From positions 1 to 34,580 of the forward strand of contig NZ_JAJOMC010000051.1 of the NCBI RefSeq assembly GCF_021129155.1: DNA of 34,580 nt. The letters are read 5' to 3'. The stretch comes from Arthrobacter sp. AK04. Its GTDB lineage: Bacteria; Actinomycetota; Actinomycetes; Actinomycetales; Micrococcaceae. This document shows positions 8,266 to 16,657 of this stretch, in pieces. Under the pieces are notes generated by a model that made no database searches, was not told the DNA's origin, and was given only the letters and a program-made list of their open reading frames with translations. The translations under genes were made by a program, and so were the position numbers. Position 1 is the stretch's first letter, and each line of letters begins with the position of its first letter.

Positions 8266-9122
8266 GGGTGGCGGATGCCGATACCGGCGAGGACCGCCCG
8301 GTAGCCTTCCCGGAACGTTGGATAGGTGAACGTGAATCCGGTACTGAGCAGGAGACTGTTGCGGCAGCGCTTGTTGCCGCCCCGCGCCGGCCCTGCATCA
8401 CCTGCCGGGGGCTCGGTGAGGCCCATTTCCGTGGCGAGGAAGCGCAGCACAGTCCCGAGGTCGGCGGGATCGTTGTCCACGCCCACGTAGGTTGCTTCCG
8501 GCCTGGCGGCCATCGTGGCGAGATGGACGATGGCAGCCGCAGCGTCGTCCCGGTGGATGCGGTTGGTGTACCTGACGTCCTCCGGAATAACGGCGGAACC
8601 GTTACGGACCTGGTCGATCAGGCGGGTGCGGCCAGGGCCGTAGATGCCGCCCAGCCGGAGGGTTGTGGCGGTGGTGGCGGTGCCGCTGAACCGGGCCTGG
8701 ATGAGCTGTTCGGCTTCCAGCAGGACGCGTCCGGAAAAGCCGCCAGGCGCAGCCGGGGTACGTTCGTCCACCCAGCCACCCCCAGCGTCGCCGTATACAG
8801 CCGTGGAGGAAACGAAAAGCACCCGGCCCGGCTGAACACCGTCGCGTTCCAGGGCGTCGAGGACGTGGGTGAGTCCATCCACGTAGCTCGCGCGGTAGGC
8901 CCCTTCGGAGGGCGAATCGGCAGCAACGGCTATAACGACGGCGGTGGTGTCGGCGGGAACGGGCGGCAGTCCCGGCGCGCTCAGGTCAGCCGCGACACCT
9001 TCGATGGCGGACGGCAGCTTTGCGGGGGAGCGGCGCCAGCCCACCACGCGGTGGCCCAGCGCGTGGAACCGCAGCCCCGCTTCGGTTCCCAGGTCACCAC
9101 AGCCGGCTAGGAGGATGGTCAT
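8262..9122 (-). CDS. atypical SDR / NAD(P)-dependent epimerase-like protein (YeeZ type)
   Basis: A 286-residue Rossmann-fold protein. The N-terminus MTILLAGCGDLGTEAGLRF carries the GxGxxG-type dinucleotide motif, and Arg30-Arg31 in GWRRSP suggest NADP preference. A catalytic-type Ser-Ser (VLFVSSTAVYGD) with the YGD tyrosine and a LRLGGIYGPGR segment identify the extended/atypical SDR class close to E. coli YeeZ. The normal YxxxK is not clear, so catalysis is uncertain. The ATG lies 3 nt beyond the upstream gene's stop, and GGAGG sits inside that gene's last codons, which suggests translational coupling. Substrate unknown. Confidence 0.85.
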   Translation of the reverse strand: MTILLAGCGDLGTEAGLRFHALGHRVVGWRRSPAKLPSAIEGVAADLSAPGLPPVPADTTAVVIAVAADSPSEGAYRASYVDGLTHVLDALERDGVQPGRVLFVSSTAVYGDAGGGWVDERTPAAPGGFSGRVLLEAEQLIQARFSGTATTATTLRLGGIYGPGRTRLIDQVRNGSAVIPEDVRYTNRIHRDDAAAAIVHLATMAARPEATYVGVDNDPADLGTVLRFLATEMGLTEPPAGDAGPARGGNKRCRNSLLLSTGFTFTYPTFREGYRAVLAGIGIRHP

Positions 9123-9125
9123 GGG

Positions 9126-10046
9126 TTACGGTGCCTCCACCGGGAAGAACACGCGCGGGTCCTGCAGGAGGGCCGGATAGGTGAACGCGGAACGGTCGAT
9201 GATTTCCGTGACCGTGAAGTTCCTGCCGAACCTGCCGTCCTCCAGCGTGATGGGCCGGCCGACGACCTGCCCCACCGCAAACTTCGCACCGTGTTCGAAC
9301 GGGACGGCAACGGGAGTCTTGCCGGGGAGGGTAGAGAATGCTTCCTCCTGTGCCAGGCGCTTGCGGGTGGGCTTCTTCACCAGCTGCTTGGGCGGTGCCT
9401 TGCGGGACTGGCGGGACGGGCGCCGGGACCCGTCGTCGACGAAAACGGGGGAGTAGTCCGCGTCCGCACCCGATGCATCAGCGGCGGCAGCGGGGCTCCC
9501 GTTCACCGGCGGAAGGGCCACGGTATCCAAAGACTGGGGGTCGACGTCGTCGTGAGGAGACCTCAGGATCCACAGGATGTCACCCTCAGGCTCCTGTGGC
9601 AGGAACTCATGCCGGGGCTCGGGCCAGACGTAGTCCATCTCCGGTACCGCATCGGTGAAGAGCGGCGTGTAGAACTTGGGTTCCTTGCGTACCAGCTTTG
9701 AGCGGTGGCTCAGGTGGAAATCCGGGTCCCCAAGCCACGGCGGCATGGGGATCTTCGCCGCGTAGTCCGGGTGGGCTGCCTGCGGCGCGAACTCAGCGAT
9801 GTTGGCGCGGGTGTTGTCCGGGTGGCCGCGCTGGGTCCACTCGTCAACCATTGCCAGCCCATACATGGTGAGGGCGGGCACGTACCCCATCCACATCCGG
9901 ATGGCCGGGTGCGTCTGCCAGCCGTAGCCGGGAATCACCAGGGCACGCAGCGTCTGCAGCGCCTCAACGCGCTGCTTGCCCAGCCTGGCGGTGTCCAGGG
10001 CAGCGGCGCTCTGCCGGAAATCAGGGTACGGGAGGAAGGTTTGCAT
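9126..10046 (-). CDS. MSMEG_6728 family protein
   Basis: A 306-residue cytosolic protein. The first about 170 residues match the family named after M. smegmatis MSMEG_6728: MQTFLPYPDFRQSAAALDT, LGKQRVEALQTLRAL, GYGWQTHPAIRMWMGY, EWTQRGH. Its function is not known to me. After an acidic/Ala linker (about 195-235) and a basic stretch (SRRPSRQSRKAPPK), a second small domain at about 260-306 ends FFPVEAP. I chose ATG 10046 because the conserved family starts there; the frame extends 20 codons upstream without similarity. An AAGGG directly abuts this ATG, so the ribosome site is poor and the message may be leaderless or start differently. It heads the four-gene minus-strand run. Confidence 0.8.
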   Translation of the reverse strand: MQTFLPYPDFRQSAAALDTARLGKQRVEALQTLRALVIPGYGWQTHPAIRMWMGYVPALTMYGLAMVDEWTQRGHPDNTRANIAEFAPQAAHPDYAAKIPMPPWLGDPDFHLSHRSKLVRKEPKFYTPLFTDAVPEMDYVWPEPRHEFLPQEPEGDILWILRSPHDDVDPQSLDTVALPPVNGSPAAAADASGADADYSPVFVDDGSRRPSRQSRKAPPKQLVKKPTRKRLAQEEAFSTLPGKTPVAVPFEHGAKFAVGQVVGRPITLEDGRFGRNFTVTEIIDRSAFTYPALLQDPRVFFPVEAP

Positions 10047-10202
10047 CCCTTCAGTCTGACGGCACCCGGCGGATGTGCCAATTGCAGTGCCACGGACCAC
10101 ATGCATGGGGTCCGGATGTTCACATAGTGGACCTATGCATACGCCAGCACTCCCAAACCACTAAGATCACCGCAACAACCCCAGCGTTCTGGAAGCTCCC
10201 TC

Positions 10203-10790
10203 ATGACATCAACACCTGAAAAAACCACCGCAACGGCCCCTTCGCTGCCCCGCTATGGGCAGATGCTGGACCCGGAAGCAAAGGGCATTCTTGTCCTCGA
10301 CGAGTTCACCCTTGATCCCGCCGCGGCCCGCAAGGACCAGCACCGCTTCCGGGACGGCATGGCCGCGGTCGCCCTGACAATGCGCCGCATCGCCGCGCTC
10401 CGCATTGTGATCGCCATTGTGGCCATCGGAAACCTTCCGCTGTTCCTGCTCTCAAGCGGCTGGTGGATCTACGGCGTTTCCCTCACCCTTGTGGTTGCCG
10501 TGCACGCCGCCGTCACCTGGCTGAACCGGCACGAGCCGCGGCTGAAGCAGCGCTCTGCCCTGGAGCTGCACAAGCACCGCGAAAGCAGCGCGAACTACCG
10601 TAAGGTCCGCGATGCCGTGAAATACATGATCGACACCCCCGCCCGGATGAACGAGCACCTTTACCTTGAGCTGCTCGCCGCCAAGCGGGTCGCCCTCAAC
10701 CTGGCCCACGGCACGGTCGCCCTGCTGGACACCAGCGACGATTCAGCCTGGAAGGTGCGGATCGTCCGGGAGTTGCCTGGCGCCGCGTAG
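10203..10790 (+). CDS. two-TM membrane protein of unknown function
   Basis: A 195-residue protein. A hydrophilic N-terminal region of about 60 residues (RYGQMLDPEAKGILVLDEFT) precedes two closely spaced hydrophobic helices at about 64-83 and 86-107. A basic, helical cytoplasmic C-terminal half follows (RHEPRLKQRSALELHKHRES, NEHLYLELLAAKRVALNL). No catalytic motif is visible. The topology suggests both ends in the cytoplasm. The ATG at 10203 has only a weak GGAAG upstream. It is divergent from the MSMEG_6728-type gene and convergent with the Rpf-like gene, with a strong hairpin between them. I do not recognise a family. Confidence 0.75.
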   Translation: MTSTPEKTTATAPSLPRYGQMLDPEAKGILVLDEFTLDPAAARKDQHRFRDGMAAVALTMRRIAALRIVIAIVAIGNLPLFLLSSGWWIYGVSLTLVVAVHAAVTWLNRHEPRLKQRSALELHKHRESSANYRKVRDAVKYMIDTPARMNEHLYLELLAAKRVALNLAHGTVALLDTSDDSAWKVRIVRELPGAA

Positions 10791-10828
10791 GGTCCGTCCC
10801 GGGCCGCGGCCTGGAAAGCCATTAAAGA

Positions 10829-10870
10829 ACGACGCCGGCACATCCCCTTGTGGGGGCGTGCCGGCGTCGT
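10829..10870. terminator. perfect 13-bp hairpin between convergent genes
   Basis: Arms 10829-10841 and 10858-10870 (ACGACGCCGGCAC and its complement) are a perfect match, and the loop itself can pair CCCC with GGGG. It sits between the ends of the convergent genes at 10790 and 10942, so it can work for both strands. An AT-rich ATTAAAGAA precedes it, giving a T-rich tract after the hairpin on the minus strand. Confidence 0.7.
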
Positions 10871-10941
10871 ACGCGGTCAACGGAATTTGTCTATCGCCGA
10901 CCTGATTTTGGTGCCCCGAAGGGCAGCTGCCTCAACAGCCA

Positions 10942-11613
10942 CTAGGCCGGAAGGTGGATGACCTGTCCCGCGAATACAAGGTTGGGATCCGCAATGGTGT
11001 CCAGGTTGGCGTCGGCAAGGTGCTGCCAGCCGCCCTCGATCCCCAGCTTCTCAGCCACGATGCTCAACGTGTCGCCCGCCTGCAGCGTGTAGGTCTCTCC
11101 GCTCAAGGCCACGGCCGTCACGTGCTTCGCAACCGGAGCCGCCTGCACGGCGGGTGCGCTCTGCTGCACCGGTGCGGCCTGGACCGGAGCCGCCTGCACT
11201 GGTGCGCTCTGGACCGGAGCGGACTGCACGGGAACAGACTGGGGTGCAACGCCGCTGCCGCTGCCGCCGCCGCTCAGGCCCAGCTGGGCGGAGCAGGAGG
11301 GCCAGGCGCCCCAGCCCTGCGAGGCCTGAACCCGCTCGGCTACGGCGATCTGCTGCTCGCGGCTGGCGTCAGCGGCGGAACCCGTGCCGCCGAAGGCAGC
11401 CCAGGTGGTGGGGCTGAACTGCAGGCCGCCGGAGTAGCCGTTGCCGGTGTTGATGGACCAGTTGCCGCTGCTCTCGCACTGTGCCAGGGCATCCCACGTG
11501 GAGGTGCTGGTGGTGGCGTTGGCAGCGGTGGCTGAGAGAGCCAGGCCTGCAGCGGAGATGGCAGCTACAGTTGCTCCGCGGCGTGCGGCAGTACGGAATT
11601 TGGTGTTTTTCAT
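10942..11613 (-). CDS. resuscitation-promoting-factor-like transglycosylase with LysM
   Basis: A 223-residue secreted peptidoglycan-cleaving protein. Residues 1-33 are a Sec signal (MKNTKFRTAARR, then an Ala-rich core ending ANA). Residues 36-108 form the Rpf/transglycosylase-like domain: TWDALAQCESSGNW with catalytic-type Glu47, GYSGGLQFSPTTWAAFGG, and Cys46/Cys107 as the probable disulfide. Residues 128-153 are a five-fold PVQ(S/A)A spacer. Residues 173-222 are a LysM domain (YTLQAGDTLSIVAEKLGI). It should act in the cell wall on glycan strands, as Rpf proteins do in growth and resuscitation. The ATG at 11613 begins the signal peptide and has AGGAG upstream; the 43-codon upstream extension is not plausible. 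Confidence 0.92.
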   Translation of the reverse strand: MKNTKFRTAARRGATVAAISAAGLALSATAANATTSTSTWDALAQCESSGNWSINTGNGYSGGLQFSPTTWAAFGGTGSAADASREQQIAVAERVQASQGWGAWPSCSAQLGLSGGGSGSGVAPQSVPVQSAPVQSAPVQAAPVQAAPVQQSAPAVQAAPVAKHVTAVALSGETYTLQAGDTLSIVAEKLGIEGGWQHLADANLDTIADPNLVFAGQVIHLPA

Positions 11614-11781
11614 GATGGGTGATGCTCCTGAAGGCCACCTGCGCTGCTTCCGTCCCCGGAGATCATCGCGCCACTGCCCGCCCCTGACGAATAGAGGTCG
11701 TTTCGGTGGCTGCCTGCTGGGCAGTTGTGGTGAAGGCAGCACCGGGCATTCATGGGTCCGCCAGCGGCGGGCATGCCTTTT

Positions 11782-11810
11782 ACGCTAAGACATTGCACCG
11801 CCGTTATCAA
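11782..11810 (-). promoter_or_regulatory. candidate promoter of the Rpf-like gene with long leader
   Basis: On the minus strand TTGATA (11810-11805) and TAGCGT (11787-11782) are 17 bases apart, a reasonable sigma-70-type pair with a weak -10. It would give a leader of about 160 nt before the ATG at 11613. That leader can form a GCTGCC/GGCAGC stem. I found no match to a known riboswitch core. Confidence 0.4.
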
Positions 11811-11829
11811 ATCGAGATGTTTCTGGGCG

Positions 11830-14361
11830 TTAGCTGGTGGTTCCCTGACCGAGGGCGGTTGCCAGATATGGGGCGGTGCGGCTTTGGGTTGAACGGGCCA
11901 CGGCGGCAGGCGTCCCGGTGGCCATGATCCGGCCACCCTTGTCCCCTCCTGACGGGCCGAGGTCAATGACCCAGTCGGCGCCGGCAACCACGGCCATGTC
12001 GTGTTCAACAACCACTACGGAGTTGCCGGCGTCCACCAGGCCGTGGAGCTGGGCCATCAGGAGCTGCACATCGGCGGGATGCAGGCCGGTGGTGGGTTCA
12101 TCTAGGAGGTAGAGGCTGTGGCCGCGCTGTGCCCGTTGCAGCTCGGTGGCCAGCTTGATGCGCTGCGCTTCCCCGCCTGAGAGCTCGGTGGCCGGCTGCC
12201 CCAGCCGCAGATAACCCAGGCCAACATCCCGCAGGCTCTTGAGGCTCCTCGCCGCGGCGGGCACAGCGGCCAGGAATACGGATGCGGCATCCACCGTCAT
12301 GGCCAGGACCTCGGCGATGTTCTGGCCGCGGTATTGCACCTCAAGCGTCTCGGGGTTGTACCGCGATCCCGCGCACTCCGGGCAGGGGCCGTAGCTACCG
12401 GGCAGGAAGAGCAGTTCGACGGCGACGAACCCCTCGCCTTGGCAGGTTTCGCAGCGCCCGCCTGCCACGTTGAAGGAAAACCTCCCGGCGCCGAAGCCGC
12501 GGGCCCTGGCCTGCTCCGTGGCGGCGAATTCCTTGCGGACGGCATCGAACAGCCCGGTGTAGGTGGCAAGGTTGGACCGCGGGGTCCGGCCGATGGGCTT
12601 CTGGTCCACAGTCACCAGGCGGTCAATGCGGTGGCTGCCCAGGACGCTTCCCAGCTCCAGGGGCTCCGCGGACCCGTCCTGCTCCACGGGGGTCCTGAGA
12701 CCGGAGCCGACTGCCTCGCCCAGGACCTTGCTCACCAGCGTGGACTTGCCGGAGCCGGACACCCCGGTGACTGCCGTCAGCACGCCCAGGGGGAACTCGG
12801 CATCCAGCCCACGCAGGTTGTGCCGGGTGATGTCCTTCAGCTCCAGCCATTCCTCCGGTTCCCTGGTCCCGCCGGCACCGGAACCGCCGCCCGGGACGGA
12901 TCCGCCGTCGTCGAACAGGAACGGCCTGGTGACGGACTCCTCAATCCTGGCGAGGCCGTCAACCGGGCCGCTGTAGAGCACCTCGCCGCCGCCTTCGCCG
13001 GCGCGGGGGCCCACGTCCACCAGCCAGTCCGCACGGCGGACCACGTCCATGTTGTGCTCCACCACAAACACCGAGTTGCCGGACGACTTCAGCTGCTCCA
13101 GCACTTCCAGCAGCGGCTCGGCGTCGGCGGGGTGAAGCCCGGCGGACGGCTCATCCAGCACGTAGATCACACCGAACAGGCCGGACCGCAGCTGCGTGGC
13201 GATCCTGAGCCGCTGCATCTCGCCCGGCGAGAGGGTTGGGGTGGCCCGGCCGAGCGCCAGGTAGCCTAGCCCGAGGTCCAGCAGGACCGTGATGCGCTGG
13301 AGCAGGTCCCGGGTGATGGCCACCGCTACCTCGTTGGACTCCCCGGAAAGCTGCGTGCGGGAGGCCGTGCCGGCGTCGTCCAGTACAGCGGTGGGGCGGA
13401 CAACCTCGGCGAGCTCCGCCATGGGGAGGCCGTTGAGTTCCGCGATGGTCCTGCCCGCAAACGTGACGGCCAGGGCCTCGGGCACCAGCCCCGTGCCCGA
13501 GCAGCGCGGGCACGGACCGGACTCCATGTAGGCCAGCACGCGTTCACGCATGGAAGCGCTCTGTGAATCGGCCAGCGTATGGAGGACGTAGCTGCGGGCG
13601 CTCCAGAACTTCCCCTTGTACGGTTTGGCAACGCGGTCCCGCTGTGGGGTCACCTCCACCACGGGCTGTTCCTCGGTGAAGAGGATCCAGTCACGGTGTT
13701 TTTTGGGTAGCTTGCGCCACGGGACGTCGACGTCGTAGCCCAGGTGGGTGAGGATGTCCCGCAGGTTCTTCCCCTGCCATGCGCCGGGCCAGGCGGCGAT
13801 GGCGCCGTCGCGGATGCTCAGTGACGGGTCCGGGACCAGCGAGGACTCCGTGACCGTGTGCGCGATGCCCAGGCCGTGGCATTCCCGGCAGGCGCCGGCG
13901 GCTGTGTTGGGGGAGAAGGCGTCCGAGTCCAGCTGGGTGCTGCCTGCCGGGTAGGTGCCAGCCCGGGAGAACAGCATGCGGAGGGAGTTGGAGAGCGTGG
14001 TGACGGTTCCGACGGTGGACCGGCTGCTGGGAGCGCCGCGGCGCTGTTGAAGCGCGACGGCGGGCGGCAGGCCGCTGATCAGCTCCACCTTGGGGTTGTG
14101 CCCCTGCTGGATCAGGCGGCGGGCGTACGGGGCGACGGATTCGAAGTAGCGCCGCTGGGCCTCGGCATAGATGGTACCGAACGCCAGGGAGGACTTGCCG
14201 GACCCGGAGACACCGGTGAACGCCACGATCGCATCGCGCGGGACATCCACATCCACGTTGCGGAGATTGTTTTCGCGGGCTCCCCGCACCCGGACAAAGC
14301 CGTCGGCGGCCGGGGCAGGAGCCGGGTACTGCAGGTCATCAGCGTGCTTAGCGTTCTGCAT
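11830..14361 (-). CDS. UvrA paralog (UvrA2-type ABC ATPase)
   Basis: An 843-residue double-ABC protein of the UvrA class, shorter than canonical UvrA (about 950). The N-terminal half has Walker A GVSGSGKSS at residues 50-58, a zinc module with CRECHGLG and CPRCSGTG, and signature LSPGEMQRLR near 374. The C-terminal half has GVSGSGKST near 532, CETCQGEG and CPECAGSR, and signature LSGGEAQRIKLA near 725, then LLDEPTTGLHPAD. The UvrB-binding region appears reduced, and the first signature has Pro for Gly, both typical of accessory UvrA2/DrrC-like paralogs associated with DNA damage or DNA-binding-drug tolerance. The start is taken as ATG 14361; ATG 14397 in frame is an alternative. It diverges from the deaminase gene. 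Confidence 0.9.
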   Translation of the reverse strand: MQNAKHADDLQYPAPAPAADGFVRVRGARENNLRNVDVDVPRDAIVAFTGVSGSGKSSLAFGTIYAEAQRRYFESVAPYARRLIQQGHNPKVELISGLPPAVALQQRRGAPSSRSTVGTVTTLSNSLRMLFSRAGTYPAGSTQLDSDAFSPNTAAGACRECHGLGIAHTVTESSLVPDPSLSIRDGAIAAWPGAWQGKNLRDILTHLGYDVDVPWRKLPKKHRDWILFTEEQPVVEVTPQRDRVAKPYKGKFWSARSYVLHTLADSQSASMRERVLAYMESGPCPRCSGTGLVPEALAVTFAGRTIAELNGLPMAELAEVVRPTAVLDDAGTASRTQLSGESNEVAVAITRDLLQRITVLLDLGLGYLALGRATPTLSPGEMQRLRIATQLRSGLFGVIYVLDEPSAGLHPADAEPLLEVLEQLKSSGNSVFVVEHNMDVVRRADWLVDVGPRAGEGGGEVLYSGPVDGLARIEESVTRPFLFDDGGSVPGGGSGAGGTREPEEWLELKDITRHNLRGLDAEFPLGVLTAVTGVSGSGKSTLVSKVLGEAVGSGLRTPVEQDGSAEPLELGSVLGSHRIDRLVTVDQKPIGRTPRSNLATYTGLFDAVRKEFAATEQARARGFGAGRFSFNVAGGRCETCQGEGFVAVELLFLPGSYGPCPECAGSRYNPETLEVQYRGQNIAEVLAMTVDAASVFLAAVPAAARSLKSLRDVGLGYLRLGQPATELSGGEAQRIKLATELQRAQRGHSLYLLDEPTTGLHPADVQLLMAQLHGLVDAGNSVVVVEHDMAVVAGADWVIDLGPSGGDKGGRIMATGTPAAVARSTQSRTAPYLATALGQGTTS

Positions 14362-14409
14362 TGGTTCGACTCTAGTGGTGATTCCGGTGCTGGGCATTAT
14401 CCTGACCCG

Positions 14410-15474
14410 ATGGATAACTTTGCCGGCGGCACTGCCGTGCCCGAAACAGAACTGGACGCAGCAGAGCTGGAAGTCCCCGCCAGGATTCTTCCGGTGGCCG
14501 AGCTGCACCTGCACATTGAGGGAACCCTCCAGCCCGAGCTGATCTTCGCGCTCGCGGAGCGGAACGGCATCGCGCTCCCGTATGCAGGCCTGGACGAGCT
14601 CCGGGAGAGGTACGAATTCACGGACCTGCAGTCCTTCCTTGACCTGTACTACGCCAACATGGCCGTGCTGCAGACGGAGCAGGACTTCGCCGACATGACC
14701 CGCGCCTACCTTGAGCGGGCCGCTGCCGCAGGGGTGCGGCATGCCGAGATCATGATGGACCCGCAGGCGCACCTCTCGCGCGGCATCCCGCTGGAAACGT
14801 GCGTCAACGGCGTTGCGTCCGTCCTGGCCACGTCCCAGGAGGAGTTCGGGATCTCCACGCTGCTGATTGCGGCCTTCCTGCGTGACCTCTCCGAGGAATC
14901 CGCGCTGGAGGTCCTGGACGGCCTGCTGGCCATGAACGCTCCAATTGCTGCCATTGGTTTGGACTCCGCAGAGGTGGGAAACCCGCCGTCCAAGTTCGAG
15001 CGGCTCTACGCGAAAGCCCGCGAAGCAGGGTTGCGGCTGACCGCACACGCAGGCGAGGAGGGCCCGGCGTCGTACATTATCGAGGCCCTGGACATCCTGG
15101 GCGTTGAGCGGATTGACCACGGCATCCGCTGCATGGATGATCCGGACCTGGTAGAGCGCCTGGTGGATGCGCGCATCCCGCTGACGGTGTGCCCGCTCTC
15201 CAACGTCCGGCTGCGCGCCGTGGACACCCTGGCAGACCATCCCCTGCCCGCCATGCTGGCAGCAGGCCTCAACGTGTCCGTGAATTCCGATGATCCGGCC
15301 TACTTTGGCGGCTACGTGGATGACAATTTTGCCCAGCTGGGGGCGGTCTTCGAGCTCTCGGACTTCGACAAGGCCAGGCTCGCGGCGAACTCCATCCACT
15401 CCTCCTTCGCTTCCGAGGAGCGTAAGGCGGAGCTGCTGGACGAACTGAATGGCGGGGACGTGGCGCACGCTTAA
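14410..15474 (+). CDS. adenine deaminase (adenosine deaminase superfamily)
   Basis: A 354-residue zinc amidohydrolase, expected to convert adenine to hypoxanthine plus ammonia in purine salvage. Metal and catalytic residues are visible: His33 and His35 in ELHLHIEGTL, His213 and Glu216 in AHAGEEGP, His237 in RIDHGIR, and Asp294/Asp295 in NSDDPAYFGGYV. The HIEGTL start, LYYANMAVLQTEQDF, AIGLDSAEVGNPPSKF and PLTVCPLSN match the Aah1/adenine aminohydrolase branch rather than adenosine deaminases such as E. coli Add. Length is normal. The start is 48 nt from the divergent uvrA-like ATG; no strong ribosome site is seen, so the frame's exact start is moderately certain. Adenosine deaminase activity is the main alternative. 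Confidence 0.88.
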   Translation: MDNFAGGTAVPETELDAAELEVPARILPVAELHLHIEGTLQPELIFALAERNGIALPYAGLDELRERYEFTDLQSFLDLYYANMAVLQTEQDFADMTRAYLERAAAAGVRHAEIMMDPQAHLSRGIPLETCVNGVASVLATSQEEFGISTLLIAAFLRDLSEESALEVLDGLLAMNAPIAAIGLDSAEVGNPPSKFERLYAKAREAGLRLTAHAGEEGPASYIIEALDILGVERIDHGIRCMDDPDLVERLVDARIPLTVCPLSNVRLRAVDTLADHPLPAMLAAGLNVSVNSDDPAYFGGYVDDNFAQLGAVFELSDFDKARLAANSIHSSFASEERKAELLDELNGGDVAHA

Positions 15475-15492
15475 CGTGTCCGAGGCAACAAC

Positions 15493-15554
15493 AGCCGCGT
15501 CATGCGGCTAAACTGGGTGCCGCAGGCGTGTCTGGGAAGTGCAGTGCGGCACCC
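15493..15554 (+). terminator. two consecutive hairpins after the deaminase
   Basis: A six-bp stem (AGCCGC/GCGGCT, 15493-15509) is followed by a perfect ten-bp stem (GGGTGCCGCA with its complement, 15515-15524 and 15545-15554, 20-nt loop). They lie 18 nt past the stop. No T-run is present. The remaining gap to 15729 should hold the promoter of the next gene but I cannot define it. Confidence 0.5.
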
Positions 15555-15728
15555 ATGTCAGCGCTCAAGGGTTGTGCAGCCAGCCCGTTTCCCGAGACCT
15601 CAGCCTCACTTGTTGGCACGTCCGCTTAACAGTCGGTCACGACACGCAGTGTTAACCATTTCAAGTCGCGCGATTTAACGGGCAGTTGGCAAGATGCCTA
15701 AGACCGATCGCTTTTATAAAGGGGAATC

Positions 15729-16646
15729 ATGGCCAAGTCCACCGCAGAAAACACCTTCCTTCGACTCAAGACCGTACTGGATGTCCTGACCGAAGGTGTG
15801 TGGTCAGGCGATGCGTTGAACGCGGGCCAGGTCCTCGCCGAGGCAACGGCCCGGGTGCCGTTCAATGAGCATGAGGCCGAGCTGCTCAGCGGCGGCATTC
15901 CCCGCGGCCACAAGACGCTCACCTCGGCCACGGCAAAGCTGGTCAAGGCTGGCTGGCTGGTCAAGGGCCGCTCCGGCTGGACCATCACCGACGAAGGCAT
16001 GCGTGCCACGGTCGCCTTCCCGGATGCGGTTTCCTTCGCCAGCGCGCTCGACGCCGGCACGCCCATCCCTGCCGACGTCCAGGTTCCCACTGCTCCAGAG
16101 GGCTTCGTCCGGAAGACCACCGCGGTTCCCGCAACGGCAGCTGCCGCCACGGAACCCAAGAAGGCCACCAAAAAGACGCCTGCCAAGAAGGCCGCCGCCG
16201 CCGTTGGCAAGGCAGCCAAGGTGATCGAGGACGCCGTCGAACCGGTTGTGAAGGCTGTCCGCAAGGACAAGGCACCGTCCAAGACCGAGGCAGTTGCCGC
16301 ACCCGCAGCGCCGGAGGCGTTTGAGGACGCGGACGTCGAGACGCACCCGCAGCCCGAAGCTGTGGCTGTTGCCGGTGACTTCAATACCTTCCTGGGCGCT
16401 CCGGAGAACTGGGCGCCGCAGTACGACGAAGCGCAGATGGAGTTCGACTTCCTGGACCAGATCTGGAAGAAGAGCGCCGAACTGCCTGCCGGTTTCTACA
16501 CCTTCAAGATCGCCATCAACCGCTCTTGGGATGAGAACTACGGCGCTTACGGCACGTTCGACGGCCCCAACCACGAACTGCACCACGCCGGCGGCACCGT
16601 GACCATCCGCTACAACCACAGCACCCGCGACATCACCATCAACTAA
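15729..16646 (+). CDS. winged-helix / Lys-Ala linker / X25 domain fusion protein
   Basis: A 305-residue cytoplasmic protein in three parts. Residues about 10-97 resemble the Mrr-N type winged helix, ending in KLVKAGWLVKGRSGWTITDEG. Residues about 132-210 are a Lys/Ala/Pro-rich, histone-H1-like linker (KKATKKTPAKKAAAAVGKAA). Residues 211-305 look like the X25 beta-sandwich of bacterial pullulanases and amylases (VAVAGDFNTFLGAPENWAPQ, ELPAGFYTFKIAINRSWDEN, YGAYG). X25 modules are normally extracellular and starch-related, yet there is no signal peptide here. ATG 15729 has AAAGGGG close upstream. The combination suggests a DNA-binding protein with a carbohydrate- or glycogen-related sensor, which is inference. 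A long palindromic repeat begins 11 nt after the stop. Confidence 0.82.
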   Translation: MAKSTAENTFLRLKTVLDVLTEGVWSGDALNAGQVLAEATARVPFNEHEAELLSGGIPRGHKTLTSATAKLVKAGWLVKGRSGWTITDEGMRATVAFPDAVSFASALDAGTPIPADVQVPTAPEGFVRKTTAVPATAAAATEPKKATKKTPAKKAAAAVGKAAKVIEDAVEPVVKAVRKDKAPSKTEAVAAPAAPEAFEDADVETHPQPEAVAVAGDFNTFLGAPENWAPQYDEAQMEFDFLDQIWKKSAELPAGFYTFKIAINRSWDENYGAYGTFDGPNHELHHAGGTVTIRYNHSTRDITIN

Positions 16647-16657
16647 CGGGTTGCCCT

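Noticed and set aside
11614..11829. c-di-AMP (ydaO) riboswitch before the Rpf-like gene
   Set aside because: Known for actinobacterial rpf genes, but the conserved core motifs are not found in this leader by eye.
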